Assembly: GCA_964458015.1 (NCBI GenBank)
Contig: CAYWGR010000016.1
Span: forward strand, 1-49,754
Source of the DNA: CAYWGR01 sp964458015
GTDB taxonomy: Bacteria > Planctomycetota > Planctomycetia > Pirellulales > Thermoguttaceae
DNA length: 49,754 nt
Reading direction: 5' to 3'
Part shown: positions 1 to 8,260 of the stretch, piece after piece
Layout of the letters: the number at the start of each line of letters is the position of its first letter
How positions within the stretch are numbered: position 1 is the stretch's first letter
Made by a program: the position numbers and the translations under genes
The notes under the pieces: model-generated
Database searches by the model: none
What the model saw: only the letters and a program-made list of their open reading frames with translations
What the model was told of the DNA's origin: nothing

Positions 1-110
1 CATACGGCAGGCTTACGCCTTGCGAGACCCCTTAGCGGGCCAACAACGACCGCAGACGGATCTGGAGTCTTTAATCTTGACCATCTCTGTCCTCCTCTGT
101 CCTGTCGGTG
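1..110. other. intergenic left edge with short repeats
   Basis: No gene is visible. Positions 78-106 carry a degenerate repeat built from CTCTGTCC units that lies directly beyond the stop codon of the large minus-strand gene. The stretch could hold its transcription end, but no clear hairpin with a T-tract is present. Confidence 0.4.
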
Positions 111-3100
111 CTAGGGTTTCCGCGTGATGCCGTTTTGGGCCAATATTTTGCGGGCCTCGGGTGTGACAAGCCAGTCGAGGAGATCCTGAATCGCCTCACT
201 GGGCTCGGGTTGGGCCAGGAACACCAGGGGCTGGCGGCGATTGGCCGACTTGCCAACGCTGGGCGGTGTTTGGTGGTTTGGGTCGGGCGGTGTCCCATAG
301 CCCAAGATGATCTTTGTGGGCGGTCCCTTGTGCATCATCTTCAATCGTTGTTTTTCCTTTTCGTTGAGCTCGCCGCCATAGGCAAACATTTGACGGCGGC
401 CATGTACGAACTCGTCGAATGAGAAATCGTTATAGGGCGAGGCCTCGGGGAGAAGCGTGAGGCCCGTCTTCCGCTTGTTATACGCCTCGATGAGCGGCTG
501 CATCGGCCGGTCGCAATTGCGGCAGCAGAGGATCAGTTCGATATTACGACGGGGCTCGCGCTCGTTCTTCGGGTCGTAGCCCGGGCGCGGCAGGTCGCCG
601 ATGCCCCGTTTTCCGACAAGCCATAGGTTGAACGAGTCGCCTCCGCCACGATCGTAGAACAGCGAGTGGAGCGATTGGCCTACGAGTTCGGCTGTGTCTT
701 GCCATTGCTGGTGTTTTGGGTCGGGCCAGCGCTGCTGCACTTTTGTCAGGAGGGCGACAAAGGCGGGGCGGTTCTTTCGTTGCGCCAGAACGAGCAGGCG
801 GACGAAGTCGCTGTGGGGGGCCTTGTCGAGATGCGTATCGTAGTTTTCAGACCAATAGTTTGCAATCGCCCGGCATTCGTCGTTGGCCGGATTGGCCAGT
901 TCGAAGTATTTTTTCAGCCAGTGCAGATAGAACTTCGGCATAAAGTTCGACCAATCAGCGCTGGTCTTGCCCTGCAATGTATATTGCGCAATATAGCGGC
1001 GGCACCCATCGAAGCCTTTTTGGAAATATTTGATTCGCGTTGATCGTTCGTCCAGGCCGGGTGGGATGTTGCCACGGTCGGCCAACATAATGCAAGTTCG
1101 GATAAAATCGGCGAGAACCTGTTGTGCATGGGCCGACTGGGGGAAACGCTGCAGAAATCGCTCATACTCGTCGATGGGCTCGGCAAACGAGATGTCACGG
1201 GGGCCGCCCCCGGCGAAAATCCAATCGCTTGGGCCGTGATTCAGAGCTAGATAAGCGGCATCTTCCCACGCGGGGTTGACCTGGGCGGCACGCCGGTAGT
1301 GACGGCGAGCCGCCTCCGTGTAGCGTTCGGAATCTTGGTTCGCTTTGACCAGCGTTTCATTTTCCTCTACATGGATACTCGTTATGCCTTGCTTGCCGAG
1401 CCGATCGATCTCCTGACGATAATCTTTCTGCCGTTGGTTTGCTTTTTCGCCTAGCTGATGGCCCATTTCAAATTCCAGGCGCGCCTGGGCGAGGGCCCAA
1501 TCGTTTTCGGGCAGGGGCGACGGCTGGACGTGTTCTGTCGCTTTGGCCGAATGTTGGGCTGCCTGATCGGCAAGCCACTTTTTCATGCTGGCGAGCATTT
1601 TTAGGCGGTCGGATTCGACGATTTCGGTTTGCGCCAACACGGCGAGATTGTGCCCGCGTAGACGAAGGTTGATCCGATCGGGAGCCGTGAGTTGGGCTTC
1701 GAGGAGATAATCGGCTTCCGGATTGAAGCGACCGTCTTTCGAACGGCTTAAGCCCATCAGTTGCAGGAGCACTTCTTGCTGAGTCTGGCCTGTGGGAATT
1801 GCCGAAGCAAGGAACACGCGAGAGTCGTGAGAAAGGATGTCTTCCAATTCACCGCGCAGCGCATCGGCCGCCTTGTCGAGCTCGACCTTTCCGGCGTACA
1901 CATCGACAACGGTCCAGATTGGTTTGGTTCGCACGTCGATGAGACGCTTGACGACCTCGGGCCACCAGGTTGCAACAACCCGTTCGAGCGGCGGATTAAA
2001 ACGTGAGGGATTGGCCGGATCGATCGGCAGCTTGATGCCGCCCAGCCGACTGGCGGTTGGGGAATGGACGGCTTCGACATGGAGATAGGCTTGCCCAGCT
2101 TCGGTGACGACGTAGGAGAACACAAACACGTCGGCCGCCGTGATTGGTTGGGGCGCGGCGGTTTGTGGTTCGAGAAGGCGCAGTTTGCGTTCTTCGAGTG
2201 CGCGGGTCAATTGGGTACGGTCGAGAATTTTCAGCCGTCGGTCGGCAGCGATTGCGTCGGCGATTGTTTGCTCATAGGCGGCATGGTGCGCGGGGGTGGC
2301 CATGAGAAAATACATGCTTAACGGCTCGGTCGGCATGACAGCTATGGCGCCATTGACGGCCGGCTTATTCTTGCCCGGCGAAGACTTGGCCAACGGTTTG
2401 TCGTCCTGGGGTTCGTCGGTTTCGGGCCGAGGTTTCTTGTTTTTGGCGTTTCTGGGGGAGGGATGATCCTGTTCGGCAAGTGTAACGTGGGCGAGATAGG
2501 GTACGTCGGACTGTTGGGATCCGTCGCGGCCGTTCTGGATTGCGTCGGCAGCTTCGACGGTAACCAACCACTCTGCAAATCGCTTGGCCGCACCGCTGGC
2601 GGCTGGATGAAGCATGATTGCCAGCGGTGTACGGAGGACGTAACGTCCGGATGCGACGGCGGGCAGGTTCGTCGGCAAGAGCGACTCGCCCTGAGCGTCG
2701 ACGATTGGCAGTATCTTCAATCCGCTGTTGGCAATGCGCGTGGTGTGATGCCAAATCAGTAGGGCATCGGGGTCGTCGGCGACGGCCTTGAGCATTTTTT
2801 CCATGTATCCCCATTCGGCGTTGAATACCCGATGCTGAGACAAGGCATTGTCGTCTTTCCGGCCGGTCAAGGCTTTTGCAATGCCAAAGGTGTCGAAGGT
2901 ATAGAGCCGGATCAAGCCGTCTTTGGGGCGGCGAAGGTTTTTCCAAGTGGTTTTTCTATCCAATGCGAACGCGCGAAGCTGAGCGAGCGTTAGACTTTTG
3001 ATGGGGTTGCTTGGATGAACGGCAACGACGAACGGCCAATAGCCGACGGTCACGGCCTTGGGCAGTTTGGGGAAAGCTTCTTCGAATTCCTCTTTTTCAC

Positions 3101-3686
3101 GACCGCAGACGTAGTACTGATAATCGTAGGTCAAGCCCATCAGATCGATTTCGCCCAAGCGGAATGTCCTGATGTTGACGCCGGAGTCATGGTGGAAGAA
3201 CTTGACGGTGGGATTTTTCGCTCCGAAGGCGTTGGCCGCAGCATGACCTTGGTCGGACCAACCGTGGAAACCCGTTCGGATTCGTTCCTCGGGCGGCGCA
3301 TTATGCAGCCCCGAGGCGCGCTCGTCGTGCTCTCGGTGTTCGGAGATAACGGTCTTGTCGAGTCGTTCTTGCGCCTCATTGAATCGCTTATGTTCTCGAT
3401 TCAACTCGGCGGCCAGAGATTCATGTTTCTTTCGAATTTCTTCCAGCGTTCTTTTTCGTTGCGGCGATTTAATCTCGTTCATGTTCGCCTCAAGCTGGCT
3501 TTGAATCGTGATTAATCGCTCTCCAGCAGCCTGCATCTCCTCTTTCGCCTTTTTTTTGATTTCTTCGTTGTTCTCTGTTGTCGGCGGTTCGACGGCTATG
3601 GCAATTCCGGTTGCAAGAGAGAGACACACGAGTAGTAGGGCCGCCGACGTCCAGCAATTTATCCACGTGGCTTGAGATGCATTCAT
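111..3686 (-). CDS. giant secreted substrate-binding/TPR multidomain protein
   Basis: The protein has 1191 aa from this start. It begins with a hydrophobic signal peptide (WTSAALLLVCLSLATG) and a Lys/Glu-rich coiled-coil stretch to about residue 120. Residues about 140-395 read like a phosphate-type periplasmic substrate-binding domain (PstS-like: GYWPFVVAVHPSNPI, SLTLAQLRAF). About 450-720 contains a CsgG/FlgO-like segment (LKILDRTQLTRALEERKL). About 730-1030 is helical and TPR-like. The last 150 residues look like a second substrate-binding lobe ending in LLDWLVTPEARKILAQNG. An upstream in-frame ATG at 3830 adds 48 residues that contain a lipobox-like LIGC, so the true start and export route are uncertain. 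Neither start has a clear ribosome site. It is probably a periplasmic or surface scaffold; no ligand can be inferred. It stands alone, with no ABC transporter genes adjacent. Confidence 0.8.
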   Translation of the reverse strand: MNASQATWINCWTSAALLLVCLSLATGIAIAVEPPTTENNEEIKKKAKEEMQAAGERLITIQSQLEANMNEIKSPQRKRTLEEIRKKHESLAAELNREHKRFNEAQERLDKTVISEHREHDERASGLHNAPPEERIRTGFHGWSDQGHAAANAFGAKNPTVKFFHHDSGVNIRTFRLGEIDLMGLTYDYQYYVCGREKEEFEEAFPKLPKAVTVGYWPFVVAVHPSNPIKSLTLAQLRAFALDRKTTWKNLRRPKDGLIRLYTFDTFGIAKALTGRKDDNALSQHRVFNAEWGYMEKMLKAVADDPDALLIWHHTTRIANSGLKILPIVDAQGESLLPTNLPAVASGRYVLRTPLAIMLHPAASGAAKRFAEWLVTVEAADAIQNGRDGSQQSDVPYLAHVTLAEQDHPSPRNAKNKKPRPETDEPQDDKPLAKSSPGKNKPAVNGAIAVMPTEPLSMYFLMATPAHHAAYEQTIADAIAADRRLKILDRTQLTRALEERKLRLLEPQTAAPQPITAADVFVFSYVVTEAGQAYLHVEAVHSPTASRLGGIKLPIDPANPSRFNPPLERVVATWWPEVVKRLIDVRTKPIWTVVDVYAGKVELDKAADALRGELEDILSHDSRVFLASAIPTGQTQQEVLLQLMGLSRSKDGRFNPEADYLLEAQLTAPDRINLRLRGHNLAVLAQTEIVESDRLKMLASMKKWLADQAAQHSAKATEHVQPSPLPENDWALAQARLEFEMGHQLGEKANQRQKDYRQEIDRLGKQGITSIHVEENETLVKANQDSERYTEAARRHYRRAAQVNPAWEDAAYLALNHGPSDWIFAGGGPRDISFAEPIDEYERFLQRFPQSAHAQQVLADFIRTCIMLADRGNIPPGLDERSTRIKYFQKGFDGCRRYIAQYTLQGKTSADWSNFMPKFYLHWLKKYFELANPANDECRAIANYWSENYDTHLDKAPHSDFVRLLVLAQRKNRPAFVALLTKVQQRWPDPKHQQWQDTAELVGQSLHSLFYDRGGGDSFNLWLVGKRGIGDLPRPGYDPKNEREPRRNIELILCCRNCDRPMQPLIEAYNKRKTGLTLLPEASPYNDFSFDEFVHGRRQMFAYGGELNEKEKQRLKMMHKGPPTKIILGYGTPPDPNHQTPPSVGKSANRRQPLVFLAQPEPSEAIQDLLDWLVTPEARKILAQNGITRKP

Positions 3687-4201
3687 GGTTCGGTCGTGGG
3701 ATTGAAAAGTTCTGAGGTCGGCATCCAGCGTTGCCTTTGGCGAGGAATGATGGCGGCAGCCGATGAGGCACAGCACCGCACTATAGATCTGCAACACGCA
3801 GCGGGGCAGTATTTGGGTGAGTGTTTTCATCCTATTTCACTCGATAGGCCTTTCTTGCCGGAAAATGAATTGCCCAGCCATTGCATTTTGGCCTGATTTC
3901 CGGCCTTTTGGGGATCGGAAATGGCTGACCGACGGCGAAACTAATGAAAAGTAAAAGTGGCCCCTACTCCTGAGTGGCGATTGTAGCCCGACGTAAGGGT
4001 TTCTGCAAGTATAAGGATTTTGATTGTTGTTTAGAAAACGCTGCAATAGTCGATGGTCATTGGGATGTCGAACAAAAAACGCGCAAAGGCGCGAAGATGC
4101 CAAGGAACCGCAGATGAACGCGGGCAGAAAATTACTGCGCCCTATTTCGCACTTTGGATGGATAATGGCGAGAGTTTGACGCCTTTTCAGTGATGGGCAA
4201 C
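3687..4201. other. 515-bp intergenic region
   Basis: If the large gene starts at 3830 instead of 3686, its first 144 bases lie here. The rest contains no convincing gene. A small hairpin CGCGC-AAAG-GCGCG is at 4080-4093. It is followed by the repeat-like run CCGCAGATGAACGCGG, a motif that recurs in planctomycete intergenic DNA. No promoter could be assigned. Confidence 0.4.
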
Positions 4202-4519
4202 CTACTCCGCGAACATCTCGGCCAGAGTGGCCAAGACAGCCTTTTGGACGGCGGGGCTGATCCGGCCGAGGCGTTTTACTAGGCGGACCTTGTCGACGGT
4301 TCGCAGTTGATCGAGGACAACACTACCTCGTTTGCCTTGAAAAAGACAGGTGACGCGCGTGGGATAGTTATGCCCTTTTGTTGTCATTGGAGCGATGATG
4401 GCCGTGGCGAGATGTCGGTTGGCCTCGTCGGGCGAGACAATCAAACAGGGGCGGGTTTTTTTGATCTCGCTACCCAAGGTGGGATCCAGGGCAACCAAGT
4501 AGACGTCAAATCGGTTCAT
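4202..4519 (-). CDS. mazF: MazF/PemK-family endoribonuclease toxin
   Basis: This 105-aa protein fits the MazF/PemK family in length and motifs: MNRFDVYLVALDPTLGSEI, KKTRPCLIVSPDEAN, and the IIAPMTTKGHNYPTRV core with GKRGSVVLDQLRTVDK. The family cleaves mRNA at short sites and is held inactive by its antitoxin. The ATG overlaps the antitoxin stop codon in a TGATG junction, so translation is coupled and the toxin comes second, as usual. An in-frame extension upstream lies inside the antitoxin gene and is not part of the protein. The conserved positions look intact, so it should be active. Confidence 0.93.
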   Translation of the reverse strand: MNRFDVYLVALDPTLGSEIKKTRPCLIVSPDEANRHLATAIIAPMTTKGHNYPTRVTCLFQGKRGSVVLDQLRTVDKVRLVKRLGRISPAVQKAVLATLAEMFAE

Positions 4520-4779
4520 CACCACTCCCACTCTTCGTTGTCCCAAGTAGAAGCGGGAAGGTTCTCGACCATGCGATCTTCGCCGGCCTCGTGCATGGCC
4601 TGAAATCGCGACTCCCAACCCTGGCGCGGGCCGTGCGCTGACCGGATGACAAGCTGATCGGCCTGGATAGCCAACTCGACTTCATCCGTCAAATCGAGTT
4701 GTTCCAGAAAGACCTTTGGAATTCGCACGCCGCGCGAATTCCCAATGCGGACGAGATGCGATTTTACGACGTTGCTCAT
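4519..4779 (-). CDS. mazE: MazE/AbrB-type antitoxin
   Basis: This 86-aa protein has an N-terminal SpoVT/AbrB swapped-hairpin DNA-binding domain (VKSHLVRIGNSRGVRIPKVF ... LVIRS). A short acidic tail (STWDNEEWEW) should wrap the toxin. It is the first gene of the pair and is expressed from a near-consensus promoter 30 bases upstream. That promoter overlaps a 14-bp palindrome, which predicts autorepression by the antitoxin-toxin complex. Family assignment is firm; the binding site is inferred. Confidence 0.93.
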   Translation of the reverse strand: MSNVVKSHLVRIGNSRGVRIPKVFLEQLDLTDEVELAIQADQLVIRSAHGPRQGWESRFQAMHEAGEDRMVENLPASTWDNEEWEW

Positions 4780-4798
4780 ACAGACGCTCCGAAATACG

Positions 4799-4838
4799 AA
4801 TGTAATTACATTGTATCTCTTTTTGGAGGCTGCGTCAA
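4799..4838 (-). promoter_or_regulatory. mazEF promoter with palindromic operator
   Basis: On the minus strand TTGACG (4833-4838), a 17-base spacer and TACAAT (4810-4815) form an almost consensus sigma-70-type promoter. A perfect 14-bp palindrome, AATGTAATTACATT (4799-4812), overlaps the -10 box. A further ATAC/GTAT pair flanks it with one extra base. Position and symmetry fit an autoregulatory operator for the AbrB-type antitoxin. Confidence 0.8.
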
Positions 4839-4879
4839 GAAACTAATGCCATGAGGCCATTTTGGGGAATAAACGAGAG

Positions 4880-5668
4880 TTAGACAGACAGGCAACGTTG
4901 TTTTTCGACGAAGGCCTGATAGTCGTCGGTGGTGTCGATGCCGAAGGTGGGTTCATCGACGACGCCGACGAGGATGGAGTAGCCTGCTTCGAGCACGCGG
5001 AGCTGTTCTAGTTTCTCGATCTGTTCCAACTGCGATGGGGCCATCGAGGCCAGCTTCAGAAGGAAATCGCGGCGATAGGCATATAGCCCAACATGCTGGT
5101 AGAACAGCGGTGGATCGGCGGAAAGCAGCGATTCGTCCCAATGCCTTGGGCAGGGGATCATGCTGCGGCTGAAATAGAGCGCACGGCCGGAGGGATCGAA
5201 AACCACTTTCACACAGGCTGGATCTTTCAACTGCCGCGAGCTGCGGATCGGCGTGGCCAACGTGCTCATCACGGCGGTTGGATTGTCTTCCAAGAGTTGA
5301 ACGGCCAAATCGATCGATGTGCCGGCGATTTCGGGCTCGTCGCCCTGGACGTTGACGACAATGTCAATGCCGTTCATGCGTCGGGCGATCTCGGCGACGC
5401 GGTCGGTGCCGCTGGGTGCTTCGGGGCTGGTCATTTCCACATGCCCACCGAAGGAACGAACTTCGTCGAAAATTTCAGCATGGTCGGCCGCCACGCAAAT
5501 GCTCTCGGGGCGCGTCGCGGTTTGGGCCGACTCGTAGGTATGCTGGATCAGCGACTTGCCTGTCTCGCGCAGCAGCAGCTTTCGAGGCAATCTTGTGGAT
5601 GCAAGTCGGGCGGGGATGACGATTTGACTTGTCAAACGAACAGGTTGTTTTGGCGTTGCCGTAACCAT
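4880..5668 (-). CDS. kdsB: 3-deoxy-manno-octulosonate cytidylyltransferase (CMP-Kdo synthetase)
   Basis: This 262-aa protein activates Kdo with CTP to CMP-Kdo for lipopolysaccharide inner-core synthesis in the cytoplasm. Family motifs are clear: IVIPARLASTRLPRKLL near the N terminus (nucleotide binding), VNVQGDEPEI (metal and substrate site), and LYFSRSMIPCPR and YAYRRDFL later. E. coli KdsB is 248 aa. The start is the ATG at 5668, because AGGAGG lies nine bases upstream; two earlier in-frame ATGs lack a usable ribosome site. It is a single gene here, with no other Kdo genes in the window. Its presence supports a Gram-negative outer membrane. Confidence 0.95.
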   Translation of the reverse strand: MVTATPKQPVRLTSQIVIPARLASTRLPRKLLLRETGKSLIQHTYESAQTATRPESICVAADHAEIFDEVRSFGGHVEMTSPEAPSGTDRVAEIARRMNGIDIVVNVQGDEPEIAGTSIDLAVQLLEDNPTAVMSTLATPIRSSRQLKDPACVKVVFDPSGRALYFSRSMIPCPRHWDESLLSADPPLFYQHVGLYAYRRDFLLKLASMAPSQLEQIEKLEQLRVLEAGYSILVGVVDEPTFGIDTTDDYQAFVEKQRCLSV

Positions 5669-5854
5669 CAGATGCATCCTCCTAGATGAGATATTGCTTT
5701 CCCCAAAATTCGACAAAACCGCATGAGGAAATACAAGGTTATCAGGAACACTAATCTACACTAATCAACGCGAATCGATGCAAATACTGCAAATAGCCTC
5801 CGCTTCCAGAGGCGTTTTGCCAGGCTCCTTGTACCGAATTTCCCCGACTGGGGG

Positions 5855-5888
5855 TAGACGAATTTCTTGGTGGTAATACAATGTATTA
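5855..5888 (+). promoter_or_regulatory. candidate promoter and 7-1-7 operator of the metal importer operon
   Basis: TAGACG (5855-5860), 16 bases and TACAAT (5877-5882) could be the promoter. A perfect inverted repeat TAATACA-A-TGTATTA (5874-5888) covers the -10 box. The 7-1-7 geometry is that of Fur/Zur-type boxes, though the bases differ from the usual E. coli consensus. It could be bound by Zur or by the RHH protein encoded next. The function is inferred from position and symmetry. Confidence 0.55.
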
Positions 5889-5954
5889 TCTTATCCCGAG
5901 GAAGGGCTATTTCCGCACCAATTCGAACTTGCGGTTCCGTTTGTTGATTCTGCG

Positions 5955-5971
5955 AAAAACAGGCTGTTTTT
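5955..5971 (+). promoter_or_regulatory. 8-1-8 palindrome in the importer leader
   Basis: AAAAACAG-G-CTGTTTTT is perfectly symmetric around a single base. A one-base loop cannot form an RNA hairpin of that size, so a protein-binding site is more likely than a terminator. It lies 38 bases before the regulator ATG and could be a second operator. Confidence 0.45.
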
Positions 5972-6009
5972 ACGAAAAAACACGTAGTTTTGGATTGGAA
6001 ACCGTTTTT

Positions 6010-6294
6010 ATGGCTGATTCCAGGCGAAAGCAAGAAATCATCACCTTCAAGGTTGATGAGCCGCTGCTTGAAGCGATGCGAGGAATTCCGAACCGGTCGG
6101 AATTCATTCGTGCGGCGATTTTATCGGCCTTAGACAGCGTATGCCCCCTCTGTAAGGGCAGTGGCATTCTTACGCCTGACCAACAGAAACATTGGGCCAA
6201 GTTTGCCGAGCATCACGCATTGGCCGAGTGCCAGGACTGCCATGCCGTGCATCTTGTATGTGAAGCCAACGCCAAGGAGTCGGACCATGCGTAA
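6010..6294 (+). CDS. ribbon-helix-helix regulator with Cys/His-rich metal-binding-like tail
   Basis: This 94-aa protein has an RHH (CopG/MetJ/Arc) DNA-binding segment at residues 9-42 (EIITFKVDEPLLEAM, NRSEFIRAAILSAL). A C-terminal segment follows with CPLC at 45-48, CQDC at 74-77, Cys84 and several His residues, arranged like a zinc ribbon. It is the first gene of the ABC metal-importer operon and overlaps the binding-protein gene by 8 bases. A metal-sensing autoregulator of the operon is the simplest reading, analogous in logic to NikR but with a different sensor part. The start at 6010 is chosen because the protein then begins just before the RHH strand; the upstream in-frame extension looks non-coding. 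The ribosome site is weak. Confidence 0.75.
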   Translation: MADSRRKQEIITFKVDEPLLEAMRGIPNRSEFIRAAILSALDSVCPLCKGSGILTPDQQKHWAKFAEHHALAECQDCHAVHLVCEANAKESDHA

Positions 6295-7327
6295 GAGCGG
6301 AACTGGTCGAAAAACATCGGTGGTCATCTTGGGCAAAGCAAAGAACCGCTTCGTTTGCAACAAAGTCGTCGCTTTGCTGAGAGTGACGATGTGTATTTGT
6401 GCCGTCATGGTATTGCTATTTGCAAGCGGCTGCGGCGCGGCGTCGAAGCCCGAGGCTGCTGAAGGAAAGCTGCCCGTTTTTGTGGGCATTCCGCCTTTGG
6501 CTTATTTGGTCGAGCAAATTGCCGGGCCTTATGTCGAGGTAGATGTTTTGGTTCAGCCTGGCCAAGATCCTCATACATTTGAGCCGACTCCGCAACAGAT
6601 CCAGGCGCTTGGCCGCGCGAAGATATTTTTTGAGATTGGGATGCCGTTTGAAGGCGTGCTGATCCAAAAAATTAAAGAAGGCAACCAGCAACTTGAAGTG
6701 GTTGACACGACCGTTGGGATTCAAAAACGTCGGGTCGATGTGCCTTGCGAGCACGAAGGCGCGCATGCCCAGGATCATCCGGGCGAAGGCGGTCAGCCTG
6801 ACCCGCATGTTTGGCTCTCTCCGCCGCTGGCTGTGATTATGGCGAAAAACATCACTGCCGCGCTATGCCGAGCCGATCCTTTACACGCTGCTGATTATGA
6901 AAAGAACCTTACCGTATTATGCCAGAAGTTCGACACGCTTCACGCAAAGCTTAAACGGAAGTTAGCGCCCTACCGCGGCCGTTCGATTTATGTGTTTCAT
7001 CCCGGCTTCGGCTATTTCACGGATACCTACGGTTTGAAACAAGAGGCCGTGGAAGAGGCCGGGCGTTCGCCCACGCCGAAACAGCTTCATGGGCTTATTA
7101 AAGAAGCGCGGGCCGAGGGCGTGAAAACCATTTTTACCCAACCGCAATATGCCACCCAGAGCGCTCAGGTCGTTGCCGAGGCCATCGGCGGCCGTATTGC
7201 CATCATTGACGGGTTGAAGAAAAACATTATCAATGACGTCGAGGATATTGCGGAGAAGATAGAGGGGGCGTTGAAAAGCAAGGACGGAGAAAAAAATGAC
7301 GAATGTCGAAATTCAAATGTCGAATGA
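6287..7327 (+). CDS. znuA: zinc/manganese ABC transporter substrate-binding lipoprotein (ZnuA family)
   Basis: This 346-aa lipoprotein captures Zn or Mn at the membrane surface for the ABC importer. A hydrophobic segment ends in FASGC (Cys49), a lipobox-like site after an unusually long basic n-region. ZnuA-family (PF01297) motifs follow: VFVGIPPLAYLVEQIAG, DPHTFEPTP (first metal His), a short His/Asp linker, DPHVWLSP, FHPGFGY and the C-terminal IIDG. The ATG at 6287 has AAGGAG seven bases upstream and overlaps the preceding stop, indicating translational coupling. The last 11 residues are encoded by the heptamer array that follows, so the native stop appears to have been replaced. Zn versus Mn specificity cannot be read with certainty; the short His-rich linker favours Zn. 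Confidence 0.9.
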   Translation: MRKSGTGRKTSVVILGKAKNRFVCNKVVALLRVTMCICAVMVLLFASGCGAASKPEAAEGKLPVFVGIPPLAYLVEQIAGPYVEVDVLVQPGQDPHTFEPTPQQIQALGRAKIFFEIGMPFEGVLIQKIKEGNQQLEVVDTTVGIQKRRVDVPCEHEGAHAQDHPGEGGQPDPHVWLSPPLAVIMAKNITAALCRADPLHAADYEKNLTVLCQKFDTLHAKLKRKLAPYRGRSIYVFHPGFGYFTDTYGLKQEAVEEAGRSPTPKQLHGLIKEARAEGVKTIFTQPQYATQSAQVVAEAIGGRIAIIDGLKKNIINDVEDIAEKIEGALKSKDGEKNDECRNSNVE

Positions 7328-7409
7328 AGGACGAAGGACAAAGGTTCAATTTTCAATTTTCAATGACCAATGACCAATGACCAATGACCAATGACGAATG
7401 ACGAATGAG
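7293..7409 (+). repeat. heptamer repeat array 1 (znuA 3' end)
   Basis: From 7326 to 7409 the DNA is twelve perfectly phased 7-mers: GAAGGAC twice, AAAGGTT, CAATTTT twice, CAATGAC five times, GAATGAC, GAATGAG. Related units (GAATGTC, GAAATTC, AAATGTC) start at 7301, inside the znuA coding end. Inverted relatives (CATTTCGATTTCGACATT) occur at 7471-7488. The type resembles the short tandemly repeated repetitive heptamers known from cyanobacteria. It sits between the binding-protein and ATPase genes. Confidence 0.85.
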
Positions 7410-7504
7410 TTGCGATTGTTTTCTTGGGGCATTTTGATTTGAATATCTGATGGTTCTTCGGCATTTCGATTTCGACATTGGACATTCCTAAAGGCACTAT
7501 TCCG

Positions 7505-8260
7505 ATGCCATCTGAACCGGTCATAGCACTGAAAGACGTTACGTTTTCCTACGGGCGCGAGCCGGTGTTGGAAAAGGTGAATCTTTCGATTGCCGACCGC
7601 TCGGCGGTTTGCATTGTGGGTCCAAACGGCGGGGGCAAAACCACGTTGGTTAAGCTGCTTTTGGGTTTGCTTACGCCGCAGGAGGGCGAGGTGCGCATCT
7701 TCGGCCAGTCGCCCTGTCATGCTCGGATGCGGATCGGCTACATGCCGCAATATGTTCAACACGACCCTCAATTTCCCGTTACGGTGAAGGATATCGTTTT
7801 GATGGGCCGACTTGGCCGCAGCGTGTTTGGCTGGCCGGGGCGCGACGATCGCCGCGCGGCCGTCGCTGCATTGGAGCAGGTTGGGATGCGAGATTTCGTG
7901 GGTCGCCCATTCGCGGCACTTTCCGGCGGGCAGCGGCAGCGCGTTTTGATCGCGAGGGCGTTGTGCTGCAAGCCCGATCTATTGCTTCTTGACGAGCCGA
8001 CCTCGAATGTCGATTCGTTGGTCGAAGCCAAGCTGCTCGATTTGCTTCGCACATTGAACCAGCAGATGACCATCCTTATGGTTTCCCACGATCTGGGCTT
8101 TGTCTCGGGTTTTGTGGAAAGTGTGATTTGCGTCAATCGCCGGGTAGTCGTCCACCCGACCAGCCAGATAACTGGCGCGATGATCCACGAGATTTATGGC
8201 GGCGAGGTTCGCATGGTGCGTCACGACGAATTTTCCCATGCAGGGCATACTCATGAATGA
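7505..8260 (+). CDS. znuC: zinc/manganese ABC transporter ATPase
   Basis: This 251-aa ATPase drives metal uptake with ZnuA and ZnuB at the inner membrane. All ABC motifs are intact: Walker A GPNGGGKT (39-46), Q-loop MPQ near 80, signature LSGGQ (138-142), Walker B LLLLDEP (158-164) and the switch His in VSHDLGF. The C terminus is His-rich (HAGHTHE), which is common in this family and may bind metal. The start at 7505 follows an AAAGG about ten bases upstream; an earlier alternative start has no support. The 177-base gap to znuA is filled by the heptamer array, and the stop overlaps the permease start by 8 bases. Confidence 0.95.
   Translation: MPSEPVIALKDVTFSYGREPVLEKVNLSIADRSAVCIVGPNGGGKTTLVKLLLGLLTPQEGEVRIFGQSPCHARMRIGYMPQYVQHDPQFPVTVKDIVLMGRLGRSVFGWPGRDDRRAAVAALEQVGMRDFVGRPFAALSGGQRQRVLIARALCCKPDLLLLDEPTSNVDSLVEAKLLDLLRTLNQQMTILMVSHDLGFVSGFVESVICVNRRVVVHPTSQITGAMIHEIYGGEVRMVRHDEFSHAGHTHE

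Larger units (their letters stand above)
5669..6009. other. divergent intergenic region kdsB / metal importer operon
   Basis: This 341-bp stretch separates two divergent transcription units. Positions 5744-5775 hold a degenerate CTAATC/CGAATC repeat. Two palindromes (5874-5888 and 5955-5971) lie on the importer side and are listed separately. No separate gene is seen; an ATG at 5881 that could extend the next gene lies inside the first palindrome and lacks a ribosome site. Confidence 0.5.

Noticed and set aside
5881..6009. 43-residue N-terminal extension of the RHH regulator
   Set aside because: The ATG lies inside the palindromic operator and has no ribosome site, and the extension does not look like RHH sequence.
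7326..7409. Tandem array as a CRISPR candidate
   Set aside because: Units are 7 bp and contiguous, without spacers or cas genes.
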